A stretch of 64,000 nt of DNA from Streptomyces roseoverticillatus (GCF_000719265.1 NZ_JOFL01000006.1:558001-622000), one strand, 5' to 3'. Positions 26,952 to 35,820 are shown, counted from the stretch's first letter. Numbers and translations: made by a program. Notes: generated by a model not told the origin, from the letters alone.

Positions 26952-28169
26952 ATGCGCATGCGCAACCTCTCGGGCACGGCCGCCGTGCTGGCCGTCGCCG
27001 CCGGTCTCACCGGGGGCCTCACCGCCACGGCGGCCCACGCCGCCGAACCCCTGCCGGAATCCGGCGGCACCTACCGGATATCCAGCCACGCGGGCGGAGC
27101 CCTGCAGTGGGACAGCCCCCTCAACGGCGCGGGCGTGCGCGTCAGGGACTGGAACGAGAACCTGACCGAACAGACCTGGACCGTCACCGACGACGGCACC
27201 GGGAGCTGGAGCGTCAGGATTCCCCGCACCAACTACGCCGTCGACCGCGACCTGGGCAACAACTCCGTCGCCGCCTGGAACGACATCGGCAGACCCAACC
27301 AGCGGTGGTGGCTGCAGAACCTCCCCGACAGCCGCGCCTGGCTGCTGCACAGCGGCGACCGCACCGGCGGTGACACCTGCCTGACCCGCCTCCCCGACCT
27401 GGGCACCGCGGCCCGCCCCTGCAACGCCGGCGACCAGGCCCAGCAGTGGAACCTCGACAAGGCCACCGCCCAACCGCCCACGCCTGCCGTCCCCGTCACG
27501 CTGCAGATGGTCGACTCCGGCGGCTACGACCCGAACGCCCTGCGCTCGTGGTTCGACAGGAGCAGAGGTCTCCTCCAGGACCAGTACGGGAAGATCAAGC
27601 AGTTCATGACGGGCGGCGCGTACGAGGTGAAGCCCGGCATCAACGTCGTCTTCGACGCCCGGCACGAGAGCTTCAGCAACCCGGGCGTCGCGGCCGTGTT
27701 CGAGCCCAACGCCAAGCCCCGGTACAACAACGAGAAGTCGATCATCCTGCGCCCCGGCTATGTGATGAACAACCCGGGCGACACCGGGTCACTCATCCAC
27801 GAACTCACTCACCAGGTGCAGGACGCCGCCAACGGGGGCTGGCTGAACGAGGGTCAGGCCGACTACTACCGCAAGTACGTCTACAACGTGAAGGAAAAGC
27901 CGGGCCTCGACCGCATCCGCGGCACCGACTACAACCGCGGCTACGACTCCACCGCCTACCTGCTCAACTACATCGCCCACAAGCACCCGGCGGGCGAGAA
28001 CGTCATCCAGAGGATCAACAACGAGGTGCGCCGGCAGGGCTTCGGTGCCGACGGCGACCGCGTGCTGTCCGCGATCACGGGCAAGGGCGGCCGGCAGTGG
28101 TGGACCGAGATGTGGAACGACATCCAGGCCAGCCCGACCAGGTGGACCAACCCGGCCTTCCGCGACTAG
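26952..28169 (+). CDS. Secreted lectin-BSP metallopeptidase
   Basis: A 405-residue secreted protein. Signal peptide 1-31; residues about 38-175 form a ricin-type beta-trefoil (EQTWTV, NQRWWLQ, AQQWNLD); residues about 185-400 match the basic secretory protein (BSP, plant defence protein) peptidase family. The zinc motif is LIHELTHQVQ (HExxH), with NEGQADYYR as the downstream acidic segment. It should be an extracellular zinc protease targeted to glycans. ATG 26952 follows GAAAGG. The stop codon TAG lies in the CTAG target duplication of the IS at 28170, so the insertion left the protein intact. Confidence 0.88.
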   Translation: MRMRNLSGTAAVLAVAAGLTGGLTATAAHAAEPLPESGGTYRISSHAGGALQWDSPLNGAGVRVRDWNENLTEQTWTVTDDGTGSWSVRIPRTNYAVDRDLGNNSVAAWNDIGRPNQRWWLQNLPDSRAWLLHSGDRTGGDTCLTRLPDLGTAARPCNAGDQAQQWNLDKATAQPPTPAVPVTLQMVDSGGYDPNALRSWFDRSRGLLQDQYGKIKQFMTGGAYEVKPGINVVFDARHESFSNPGVAAVFEPNAKPRYNNEKSIILRPGYVMNNPGDTGSLIHELTHQVQDAANGGWLNEGQADYYRKYVYNVKEKPGLDRIRGTDYNRGYDSTAYLLNYIAHKHPAGENVIQRINNEVRRQGFGADGDRVLSAITGKGGRQWWTEMWNDIQASPTRWTNPAFRD

Positions 28170-29065
28170 GCCGTTTCTTTTGGATCAGCGTGCTGACCAG
28201 AGGAAGATGCCTGCGAGGTGGAGTCCGGCGAGGTAGACGGTTGCGGTCTTCTCGTAGCGGGTGGCGATGCCGCGCCATTGCTTGAGGCGGTTGATGCAGC
28301 GTTCGACGGTGTTGCGTTGCTTGTATGCCTCGCGGTCGAAGGCCGGTGGCCGGCCGCCGTGGCTGCCGCGTCGCCGGCGATGGGCCTGCTGGTCGGCGGG
28401 GATGGGGATCACGGCCTTGATCCCGCGCCGTCGCAGATGATCGCGGATCGCGCGCGACGAATACGCCTTGTCGGCCAGGACCGCATCCGGCCTGACGCGC
28501 GGTCTTCCGACGGGCCGCGGCACCCGGATCGCGGCCATGACCTGTCCGAAGGCGGGTGCGTCGCCGGCCTGTCCGGGTGTGAGGACGAAGCACAACGGGC
28601 GGCAGCGACCGTCGGCGGCCAGGTGGATCTTGGTGGTCAGCCCGCCGCGGGACCGCCCGAGGGCACGATCGACTGGTTCGCCGGCCGGGGCCCCTTTTTG
28701 CGGGCCCCGGCCGCGTGCTGGTGCGCGCGCACGATGGTCGAGTCGACCGCGACCACCCACTCCAGGTCCTCATCCGCGTCGGCCTGGGCGAGCAGAGCGG
28801 TGAAGACGCGTTCCCAGGTGCCGTCGATCGCCCAGTTCCGCAGCCGCGTGTAAGCGCCCTTCCACGAGCCGTACTTCTCCGGCAGATGGACCCACTGCGA
28901 CCCGGTCTGGAACTTCCAGGCGATCGCATCGATCACCTCACGGTGATCACGCCACCGACCACCCCGTTTCGGGGCCCGGTCCGGCAGCAGCGGCTCGATC
29001 CGCGCCCACTGCGCGTCCGTCAACGGCACACCGGACCAACGATCAGATGATCCGAAAGAAACGGC
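28170..29065 (-). mobile_element. Complete IS5-family insertion sequence (896 bp)
   Basis: The terminal inverted repeats GCCGTTTCTTTTGGATCA (28170-28187) and TGATCCGAAAGAAACGGC (29048-29065) differ at one base. They are flanked by identical CTAG at 28166-28169 and 29066-29069, a 4-bp target duplication usual for this IS5 subgroup. The element carries one transposase gene split into two overlapping frames. It sits between two secreted-protein genes. The intact ends, duplication and reading frames indicate a recent insertion. Confidence 0.93.
28185..29029 (-). CDS. IS5-family transposase (orfA/orfB joined by -1 frameshift)
   Basis: The first frame starts at ATG 29029 (MPLTDAQWARIEPLLPDRAP) and contains the first catalytic Asp in WVVAVDSTIVRAH. 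The second frame, one base back, covers SRGGLTTKIHLAADGR, the second Asp in AVLADKAYSSRAIRDHL and the catalytic Glu in RNTVERCINRLKQWRG, ending at 28185. Both frames overlap at CGCAAAAAGGGG (about 28691-28702 on the minus strand). Reading back one base on C-AAA-AAG joins them into a full DDE transposase of about 281 residues. Programmed frameshifting is common in this group, although a disabling mutation is also possible. Confidence 0.85.
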
Positions 29066-29142
29066 CTAGAAGACCGATGGCCGAGGCAAACACCCCGGGC
29101 CGACCGCGCCCCGGGGCCACCCAAGGAGTGAGGAACGGGCCA

Positions 29143-30072
29143 GTGCAGATATCGACCAAGAAGTCACCCACCAAGCCGCTCAAGAAGTCCCACATATGGG
29201 GCGCCCTCGCCCTGGCCGCGTTCGGCCTCGCCGCCCTGCCGGCGCCGGCGCAGGCGGCCGCACAGTCCGGGCCGCTCGTCGGGCTTGCCGGCAAGTGCCT
29301 GGACGTGCGCGGCGGCGTCCGCGACAACGGCACGCCGGTGCAGCTCTTCGGCTGCAACGGCACGGAGTCCCAGAGTTGGATGTACGTCGAGCAGCCCGGT
29401 GACATCGGCGCCACGATGACGGCGTTCGGCAAGTGCCTGGACGCCGCGTCCAGCGGCACCGCCGACGGCACTCCCGTCCAGTTGTGGGACTGCAACGGCA
29501 CGGGCGCCCAGAAGTGGGTCCGCTACCAGGGCGACGTCCTCGTCAACCCGCAGTCCGGCAAGTGCCTGGACGTCCGCGGCGGCAACACCGCCGACGGCAC
29601 CCCCGTCCAGATCTACAGCTGCAACTACACCGCCTCCCAGGTCTGGAGATTCGACGGGGGCAACCCGAACCCGAGCCCGAATCCGGGCACGACGCTGCAG
29701 CGCCAGGTCTTCGACCTCGTCAACGACTACCGTGCGCAGCACGGCAAGGCGCGCCTGGAGTACGACCCCGTCGTCGAGCGCGCCGCCCAGGACGAAGCCG
29801 ACGAGCAGGCCCGGCGCCGGCAGCAGGGCCACTTCATCAGCACGCAGGACTCGCTCAGCAAGTACGGCTACTCGCGCCCGTGGCACAGTGTCGCCGAGAA
29901 CGCCGCGGGCGCCCGCGGCTTCTGGAGAGACGCCCGGTCGGTGGTCGACGCCTGGATCAACGAGCCGCTGCACGAGCGGAACATCCTGGGCGACGGGTAC
30001 AAGTACACCGGCGTCGGCGTGACGATCGACGGGGACGGCACCCATTGGTGGGCGCAGGACTTCGTCGGCTGA
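29143..30072 (+). CDS. Secreted lectin-CAP (SCP/PR-1) domain protein
   Basis: A 309-residue secreted protein. Signal peptide to about residue 40 (WGALALAAFGLAALPAPAQA). Residues about 45-180 are a ricin-type beta-trefoil with three repeats of GKCLDV/GKCLDA and SQSWMY, AQKWVR, SQVWRF. A Pro/Asn hinge follows. Residues about 185-309 are a CAP domain (LQRQVFDLVNDYRAQHGKA, HSVAENAAGA, THWWAQDFVG). The function of bacterial CAP proteins is mostly unknown. GTG 29143 is chosen after GAGGAA; the ATG at 29047 belongs to the end of the IS. The IS now lies just upstream and may have changed its promoter. Confidence 0.88.
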   Translation: MQISTKKSPTKPLKKSHIWGALALAAFGLAALPAPAQAAAQSGPLVGLAGKCLDVRGGVRDNGTPVQLFGCNGTESQSWMYVEQPGDIGATMTAFGKCLDAASSGTADGTPVQLWDCNGTGAQKWVRYQGDVLVNPQSGKCLDVRGGNTADGTPVQIYSCNYTASQVWRFDGGNPNPSPNPGTTLQRQVFDLVNDYRAQHGKARLEYDPVVERAAQDEADEQARRRQQGHFISTQDSLSKYGYSRPWHSVAENAAGARGFWRDARSVVDAWINEPLHERNILGDGYKYTGVGVTIDGDGTHWWAQDFVG

Positions 30073-30151
30073 CCAGCGGCTCGGTGTCCGGCCGGGGCGG
30101 GGACCCGTACTGCCGCTGGGCAGCCGGCAGCAGCAGCCCCGTGTACGAACG

Positions 30152-31366
30152 TCACCCCTTCGCGCCGTGGGGCGCGGCGACTGCGGACGCGGCCTTGTGC
30201 GCGGAGGGCGTGCGTGCGGAAGACGTGCGCGCGCTGGCTGACGACGGTCCGCCCGCCGGGTCGGCCGACTGGGCGAAGTCGTAGACGGCCTGCTCTTCGG
30301 CACCGAGGTGGGTGGAGCTCAGGTTGGGGCCCTGCAGCCAGCCGAGGATGCCGATGATCTGCCCCGGGTCGTCGTAGCGGGAGAAGACCCCGACCTGGAC
30401 GCCCTCGCCGGTGGCGGGGTCGAAGCCGCCCAGCAGGGGGCCGCCGCTGGTTCCCGGTGACAGCGCGCCGCGCATCACGTCGCTGTAGTAGACCGGGTCC
30501 GCCCAGGAGGTGCCCTGCGCCACCATCAGGGAACGGCCGTCGAAGGTGCGCTGGAGGGCCGAGGACACATTGCCGGGACGGTAGTAGTTGCGCTCATTGA
30601 TGGTGGGGTAGCCGAAGATGTGGTGCCGCTGGTTCTGCGGCTGGTCGAAGGCGATCCGCTGTGCGCCGGTGACCTGGGCGATCGGCCGCGGCTCGGCGGG
30701 GTTGTCCACCAGGATCGCGGCCATGTCGTGCCCGAGCATCCAGTCGGCGCTCTGACTCCAGGTGTTGGTGAAGAACTCGCGCGTCACGCCCCAGACCCCG
30801 TACGGCGCGATGTCCTTGCCGGGAAGTGCGGTGCTGGTGGTGCGGCGGGGCAGGTTCGCCCCGTTGAACCCCGGCACGAAGACCATGTTGGTGACGACCG
30901 TGTTTCCCCACCCCAGGCCGAAGGGGGTGTGGACGCGCACGCAGTGTGCGGCCGTGAGCACGGTGCTTTCGTTGGCGCCGGCGACCACGTTGCCGGAGCA
31001 GGCGGACCGGGCGACGGTGCCGTTGTCCAGGTCCTTGGTCTCCAGGAAGATCTTGCCGGCGGTGCGGGAGATCAGCCCGGCCTTCCGCGGCCACGGCTTG
31101 CTGAGGTCGTCCCAGCCTCCCGGTGGCGGGGCCGCGTCCTGGTCCTCGTGGTTGAGGCCGGCGGCGGCCATCTTGTCCAGGGTCCAGTACTCGACCTCGG
31201 CCCTGAGCCGCTGGTCGTAGTCCGCGCCGGCCGGGACCAGCGGACGCAGCTCGAAGGCCGGCACGGCGGCACTGGCGGGCGGCGCCGCTGTGAGCAGTGC
31301 GGCCATCAGCCCGAGCGCGCCGAGCACGCTCGTTCTCGTACGTCTTGACCATTTCCCGAGGGACAT
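30152..31366 (-). CDS. Secreted trypsin-like serine protease
   Basis: A 404-residue secreted protease with signal peptide (MSLGKWSRRTRTSVLGALGL, ... APPASAA). The catalytic triad is His in STVLTAAHCVR, Asp in MLGHDMAAILVD and Ser in SPGTSGGPLLGG. The C-terminus is a low-complexity Ser/Ala tail of about 40 residues. No lectin domain is present, unlike the protease at 25306. It converges on the CAP gene across about 80 bp. ATG 31366 gives a good signal peptide; the ribosome binding site (AAAGACGA) is weak. Confidence 0.88.
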   Translation of the reverse strand: MSLGKWSRRTRTSVLGALGLMAALLTAAPPASAAVPAFELRPLVPAGADYDQRLRAEVEYWTLDKMAAAGLNHEDQDAAPPPGGWDDLSKPWPRKAGLISRTAGKIFLETKDLDNGTVARSACSGNVVAGANESTVLTAAHCVRVHTPFGLGWGNTVVTNMVFVPGFNGANLPRRTTSTALPGKDIAPYGVWGVTREFFTNTWSQSADWMLGHDMAAILVDNPAEPRPIAQVTGAQRIAFDQPQNQRHHIFGYPTINERNYYRPGNVSSALQRTFDGRSLMVAQGTSWADPVYYSDVMRGALSPGTSGGPLLGGFDPATGEGVQVGVFSRYDDPGQIIGILGWLQGPNLSSTHLGAEEQAVYDFAQSADPAGGPSSASARTSSARTPSAHKAASAVAAPHGAKG

Positions 31367-32051
31367 CGTCTTTCCCTTCGAAGGGTTTCCGGGGTTGCTG
31401 CGGGCGGGTCAGGCGGCGGAGGCGAAGGCCGCTTCCGGGCGCGGGCCGTGGTCCATGAGGCCCTGTGCCCGGCAGGCAACGGCAGACCCGGCGGAACGAG
31501 AACCGCAACGGCCACTGCGGCGACGACGACAGCCACGGCATCCACCGCCCCCGCGCACGAGGCGGCCGGAGGAAGGGAAGCCGGGAGACATGAGCCAAGA
31601 GGGCAGGACTGATCTCATCGGAGTCCTCGCGTTGGGCGGGGTGCCAGGGAACGGTGGTTCGACCGGACACCGGGAATCTCATCGCAGCGGTCGGCTCCGC
31701 GCCATACGAGGGGGCGGCCTACTTGGGCCACTGGCGCAGGTGTGCCACTCCGTCTTGCCACGCAAGTCGCGGCGGGTGACCGCGTAGGTCACGGTCGTGG
31801 CCAGGCCGGGGCGAAGGACGGTCGGGATGAGGGGGGCGGACCGGCTCCTGCCGGGCCGGGCCAGCATGATCGTTCGCGTCCACATGCCCCGTACGTCCCG
31901 GGCGGATGCCGCGGAACGGACGCGCGCAACCAGCACGCGGCATCCGGTATCTGGAACCCGGGATGGCGCTGCCTCCGCGGCTGTGTCCCGCGGGGTTCCG
32001 GATCCGCGGGACACAGGGCTCAGCGGGACGCAGGGCTCAACGGGCCCGGGC
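31367..32051. other. Intergenic stretch, nothing recognised
   Basis: About 685 bp between the serine protease and SPI genes, both leftward. Several GC-driven open frames exist, but none has a domain, signal peptide or ribosome binding site. Near 31990-32055 the sequence GGGACACAGGGCTCAGC and near-copies recur two or three times just after the SPI stop. The protease promoter must lie at the left end. Confidence 0.4.
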
Positions 32052-32474
32052 TCAGCGCACGAACTTCCAGGTGATGCCGTTGACCACGCCCCGGTCGAGT
32101 GGTGCCAGCTTCTGGAAGGCCGGCCGGCCGAGGTCGATGTGGGTGCGGTCGCACGAGAGGCACTTGTCCCTGACGGGCACCCTGATGGTCTTGCCGTTGT
32201 AGCTGACCTCGACCGATATGCCCTGGCAGAGCGGGTCGTTGTTGGGATTGGCGGAGGTCCACCACGAGGGCGAGACCGCGACCAGGTCCTGGGAGTTCGC
32301 GTCGATGGCCGTCCCGCAGGCGCCGTACCCCTTGTCGGTGTAGTAGGTCATCTTTCCGTTCACCGGCTGGCCGATCGGAACGTCGGCGGCCGCCGGTCCC
32401 GCGGCGACGGCAATTCCGGTGGCCGCGGCGGCCAGGACGACGGCCGCGGAGCGCACAGCTCTGCTTCCACGCAT
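32052..32474 (-). CDS. Streptomyces papain inhibitor (SPI)-like secreted protein
   Basis: A 140-residue secreted double-psi beta-barrel protein. Signal peptide to about residue 30 (AAGPAAA). The mature protein reads GKMTYYTDKGYGACGTAIDA, then NPNNDPLCQG, VPVRDKCLSCDRTHIDL and GVVNGITWKFV. This matches the S. mobaraensis papain inhibitor as I remember it, a heat-stable cysteine-protease inhibitor that is also a transglutaminase substrate. Four Cys are available for two disulfides. ATG 32474 follows GAGGAGAGACC. The cognate transglutaminase is at 5499, so enzyme and substrate lie about 26 kb apart. Confidence 0.88.
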   Translation of the reverse strand: MRGSRAVRSAAVVLAAAATGIAVAAGPAAADVPIGQPVNGKMTYYTDKGYGACGTAIDANSQDLVAVSPSWWTSANPNNDPLCQGISVEVSYNGKTIRVPVRDKCLSCDRTHIDLGRPAFQKLAPLDRGVVNGITWKFVR

Positions 32475-32856
32475 GGTCTCTCCTCGTTCGGGAGTAATGG
32501 CGGGCGGGTGTACTCCACGGACCCGTGGAGCGAGCGCCCCGGAAACCGGCATCACGGAGCCGTCACGGCTCGCCGGTCAGGAAGATGAAGGACAGCGGCA
32601 TTTCTTCGGCACGCGTCCGGCTTTCGGTCCATGAGTGCCATGCGGGACGACGCGGACGCAAGTCCCTGCAGCGACAGTTGTCCGGAACCGATTGCCAAAT
32701 GCACCTGGTTTGGCCGCCCATGATGCATGTCGTTGACAACGATGTTGAAGAGTTATTCACTGCGCAAGGGCGACGGCCGCAGCGCCTTCCCTCCGGCCCC
32801 GTCGCGCCTTAAGCAAGCGAGTGCCACCTCAGCGATCCGACCCCACAGGAGCCGCC
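32475..32856. promoter_or_regulatory. Divergent promoter region of SPI and chitinase
   Basis: About 380 bp without a gene. TTGACA (32733-32738) and TATTCA (32754-32759), 15 bp apart, are a plausible sigma-70-like promoter for the chitinase gene, lying about 100 bp before its start. I do not see the usual 12-bp chitinase direct repeats or a DasR-type site. Confidence 0.4.
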
Positions 32857-33750
32857 GTGAGAAGAAACCGCTTCGTCACCCTGCTGCTGGCCGTACTGGC
32901 TCTGGTCGGTGCGGCCCTCCTCGTGCCGTCCGGCACGGCGAGCGCCGCCGGCCCGTGCGACAACGCGTCCAATTGGACGGCCGGCACCTGGTATCCGGCG
33001 GGCACGGTCGTCCGGTACACGGACGGCAAGTACTACGTCGCCGAGCACGACAATCCCGGCTACGACCCGCTCATCAGCACGTGGTACTGGGACCCGTATA
33101 CCTGCCAGGGAGGCGGGACCCCGGGGGCCGGAAAGTTTCCCGTGACGGAGGCCCAGTTCCAGCAGATGTTCCCGGGCCGGAACGCCTTCTACACGTACAA
33201 CGGGCTGATCGCGGCGCTGGCCGCGTACCCGGGATTCGCCGGCACCGGCAGTGACCAGGTCAGGCGGCAGGAGGCCGCCGCCTTCCTGGCCAACGTCGAC
33301 CACGAGACCGGGGGCCTGGTCCACATCGTGGAGCAGAACACGGCCAACTATCCCCACTACTGTGACGGGAACCAGCCCTATGGTTGCCCGGCCGGTCAGG
33401 CCGCCTATTACGGCCGCGGTCCGCTCCAGCTCAGCTGGAACTTCAACTACAAGGCGGCGGGCGACGCCCTCGGAATCAACCTGCTGAACAATCCGTCGCT
33501 CGTCCAGACCGACGCGGCCGTCTCCTGGAAAACCGCCCTGTGGTACTGGAACACCCAGCGCGGCCCCGGCACCATGACGCCGCATGACGCGATGGTCAAC
33601 AGCCGCGGATTCGGGGAGACCATCCGCAGCATCAACGGCGCCGTGGAGTGTGACGGCCGCAACCCCGCCCAGGTGCAGAGCCGGGTGAACAGCTACCAGC
33701 GATTCGCCCAGATGCTGGGTACGGCTCCGGGCGGCAACCTCTACTGCTGA
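32857..33750 (+). CDS. GH19 chitinase with N-terminal chitin-binding module
   Basis: A 297-residue secreted family 19 chitinase. Signal peptide to about residue 30. Residues 33-85 form a CBM5/12-type chitin-binding module (NWTAGTWYPAGTVVRYTDGK, STWYWDPY). After a Gly/Thr linker the GH19 catalytic domain starts near residue 92. The general acid Glu is in VDHETGGLVH, and AYYGRGPLQLSWNFNY is the family signature. GTG 32857 follows AGGAG at five bases. It hydrolyses chitin and can attack fungal walls, which fits an island rich in secreted hydrolases. Confidence 0.93.
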   Translation: MRRNRFVTLLLAVLALVGAALLVPSGTASAAGPCDNASNWTAGTWYPAGTVVRYTDGKYYVAEHDNPGYDPLISTWYWDPYTCQGGGTPGAGKFPVTEAQFQQMFPGRNAFYTYNGLIAALAAYPGFAGTGSDQVRRQEAAAFLANVDHETGGLVHIVEQNTANYPHYCDGNQPYGCPAGQAAYYGRGPLQLSWNFNYKAAGDALGINLLNNPSLVQTDAAVSWKTALWYWNTQRGPGTMTPHDAMVNSRGFGETIRSINGAVECDGRNPAQVQSRVNSYQRFAQMLGTAPGGNLYC

Positions 33751-33879
33751 GTCCGGCCGGCAGGTCTATGACGGCGACGGCTGGGGGCCCGGGAACAGCA
33801 GGGCCTCCTGACGTCTTCCCGATTGAGTGTAACTCCCCGGCAGCAGCTAGGCTTTGGCTGTTCTTGGGAAGGGGCGCTG

Positions 33880-34269
33880 ATGGGCACCAGATTCATTGAG
33901 GTAGACGAATCACGGCAAGGCGAGCCGGGCGTGCGGAAGGGAGGCAGAACATTGACAGTGGGGGACCAGTCCGTCACCCAGGAGACATGGGTGAAGGTAG
34001 AAGCTTACGACGACCTTGATCCGACCGTGACGGGGGACGTCCATCTGCACACGTTCGCAGTCCCCGGTATGGAAGTGCGGGTTGGGGCCGCGAAGGACGA
34101 CGAGGACGAAAGCAGCGAATTCGAAACCAGGCTGGTCCCATCTGTCCAGTATTACCAGATCGAGCTCGGGCCCGACTCGCTGAACGAGCTCCATGATGCG
34201 CTCAAGCCCTTTATAGCGGCCGCGCGGGAATGCGAGCCGCCGAAGGGTCGCAAGATACGCGCCAAATAG
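33880..34269 (+). CDS. Hypothetical protein, acidic
   Basis: A 129-residue cytoplasmic protein with an acidic middle (KDDEDESSEF) and a C-terminal helical segment LNELHDALKPFIAAARECE. No known domain is recognised. ATG 33880 follows GGAAGGGG. A strong terminator hairpin lies at 34275-34300 just after the stop, so it appears to be a genuine monocistronic gene. Its G+C content is slightly lower than that of its neighbours. Confidence 0.6.
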   Translation: MGTRFIEVDESRQGEPGVRKGGRTLTVGDQSVTQETWVKVEAYDDLDPTVTGDVHLHTFAVPGMEVRVGAAKDDEDESSEFETRLVPSVQYYQIELGPDSLNELHDALKPFIAAARECEPPKGRKIRAK

Positions 34270-34274
34270 CCCAC

Positions 34275-34300
34275 AATGCCCCCTCGTATGAGGGGGCATT
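34275..34300. terminator. Hairpin terminator
   Basis: A perfect 10-bp stem (AATGCCCCCT with AGGGGGCATT) around CGTATG lies between the converging ends of the gene at 33880 and the hydrolase at 34343. It can serve both directions. Confidence 0.85.
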
Positions 34301-34342
34301 GCCATGTGTAAGGCCGAGGCGGAGCAGAGTGTGGTTCGCCGC

Positions 34343-35200
34343 TCACTCAAGGCCTTCCAGGAACGGGACGAGCGCATCGATGAAGGGCTCGTTCCGGTCA
34401 CCGGCCACCATGTGCCCGGCGTCGGCCACATCGACGTACCGCGCGTGGGGAACCCTGTCGCAGAACTCCTCGGCGATGTCCTCGCGCACCACGTCGCTGA
34501 GCCCGCCGCGGACGAGCAGGATCGGCACGTCGGCGTGGTGGGCGGCGTCCAGGAGACGCTCCGCCCTGCCGGGCGGGTCTATCCGGCCCTCGAAGCTGTC
34601 CAGTATCCGGGGGTCCCAGTGCCAGAACCAGCGATCGCCGCGGCGTCGCAGATTGTTGCGTAGTCTCTCGGGGTCGTCCGGTCGCGTGCGACGCGGCAGG
34701 TAGGCGGAGACCGCCGCGGCCGCGTCCTCGACGCCGGCGAATCCGTCCGGCCGACAGCGCATGAACTCGAGGATCCGGCGAACTCCGCAGGGATCCGGTC
34801 GATGGGCGACGTCGACGAGCACCAGGCCGCGAACCGCCGCCCGGGGCGCCTCTCCGGCGGCGAGCAGCGAACTCAGACCGCCGAGCGAGGCTCCGACGAG
34901 CAGCGGGCGGTCGCCGAGTTCGGCGACGAGTGCCCGGACGTCCCCGGCGAACAGGCCGAGGTCGTAGTCTCCGTCGGCTGACCATTCGCTGGTGCCGTGC
35001 CCGCGCAGGTCCGGAGCGATGACCCGCCACCCCAGCGTGGCCAGCCGGGGGCCGGCCCGGTCCCAGGCGTGTCGTGTCTGGCCGCCGCCGTGCAGCAGGA
35101 CAAGAGGTGGCGAGGACGCCTCGCCCCACATGTCGGCCGCGAGCAGGATCCCGCCATGGCCCACGAAGGTTCGGGGCCGTGACGGTGCGCCGGCCGTCAT
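34343..35200 (-). CDS. Alpha/beta hydrolase
   Basis: A 285-residue alpha/beta hydrolase. The oxyanion region is LVLLHGGGQTRHAW, the nucleophile elbow GASLGG (Ser), the acid is probably Asp in LLVRGGLSDVV, and the His lies in DAGHMVAGD. The substrate is unknown; the fold covers esterases, epoxide hydrolases and haloalkane-type enzymes. Its ATG overlaps the stop of the TetR gene (ATGA at 35200-35197), so the two are translationally coupled, and the TetR protein probably senses the hydrolase substrate. Confidence 0.88.
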   Translation of the reverse strand: MTAGAPSRPRTFVGHGGILLAADMWGEASSPPLVLLHGGGQTRHAWDRAGPRLATLGWRVIAPDLRGHGTSEWSADGDYDLGLFAGDVRALVAELGDRPLLVGASLGGLSSLLAAGEAPRAAVRGLVLVDVAHRPDPCGVRRILEFMRCRPDGFAGVEDAAAAVSAYLPRRTRPDDPERLRNNLRRRGDRWFWHWDPRILDSFEGRIDPPGRAERLLDAAHHADVPILLVRGGLSDVVREDIAEEFCDRVPHARYVDVADAGHMVAGDRNEPFIDALVPFLEGLE

Positions 35201-35820
35201 CCCGTGCCTCGGGTCCGCAGCGGCGCCAGCAGCTGGTCGCGGTGGGGGTCCGCGGCCGCCGCGGCGAGCACGACGTCCAGTGCGAACAGAGCACGCGCGA
35301 GGAACCGGTCGTCGTCTATCAGGGCGGCGACCCACTGATGCAGTGCGCCCACGCACGAGGTGCCGACAACGGCGGCCAACGCGTCAGTATTGACGTCGGC
35401 GCGCAGGATGCCCTGTGCCTGCGCCCCGGCCATCGCCCGGCGGAGCTGGGTGAGGGGACTGCGGTCGAGCACGAGGCCGCTCTCCTCCCACTCGCGCACC
35501 ATGCGGCGCGACACGACCGGGTCGCTCACGAAGAGATGGACGGTCGACCGGACGACCTCACGCGGGTCACCGGCTCCCAGCGCCATCAGGCGGTGTTCGA
35601 GTTCGTCCGTGAACCCGGCGGCCAGCGCCTCCCAGATCTTCTCGCGCGGTCCGATCAGGTTGTAGACAGTGGCCGGGGCGACCTCCGCCCGCTCGGCGAT
35701 CCGCTCCGTACTGATCACTGATTCCGGGTTGTCCCGCAGGAGTTCGCGCGTCGCTTCGAGGATCCGGATCCGTCGCCGGGCCTTGTGCTGCTCACGCAGC
35801 CCTCCTTCGGCCGTCTGCAT
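35197..35820 (-). CDS. TetR-family transcriptional regulator
   Basis: A 207-residue TetR regulator. The helix-turn-helix is in RILEATRELLRDNPESVIST with ERIAERAEVAPATVYNLIG; the rest is a ligand-binding helical domain. ATG 35820 follows GAAAGGGGG; the longer open frame upstream is discarded because it runs through the operator and into the next gene. The palindrome at 35847-35874 lies just in front of the start, so autoregulation of the TetR-hydrolase pair is likely. Confidence 0.9.
   Translation of the reverse strand: MQTAEGGLREQHKARRRIRILEATRELLRDNPESVISTERIAERAEVAPATVYNLIGPREKIWEALAAGFTDELEHRLMALGAGDPREVVRSTVHLFVSDPVVSRRMVREWEESGLVLDRSPLTQLRRAMAGAQAQGILRADVNTDALAAVVGTSCVGALHQWVAALIDDDRFLARALFALDVVLAAAAADPHRDQLLAPLRTRGTG

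Noticed and set aside
29047..29142. N-terminal extension of the CAP gene from ATG 29047
   Set aside because: The ATG lies in the right inverted repeat of the IS and the extra residues are encoded by IS and intergenic DNA; the signal peptide starts after GTG 29143.
31679..32014. Minus-strand frame of 111 codons between the protease and SPI genes
   Set aside because: No start context, signal peptide or recognisable motif, and the composition is like neighbouring non-coding sequence.
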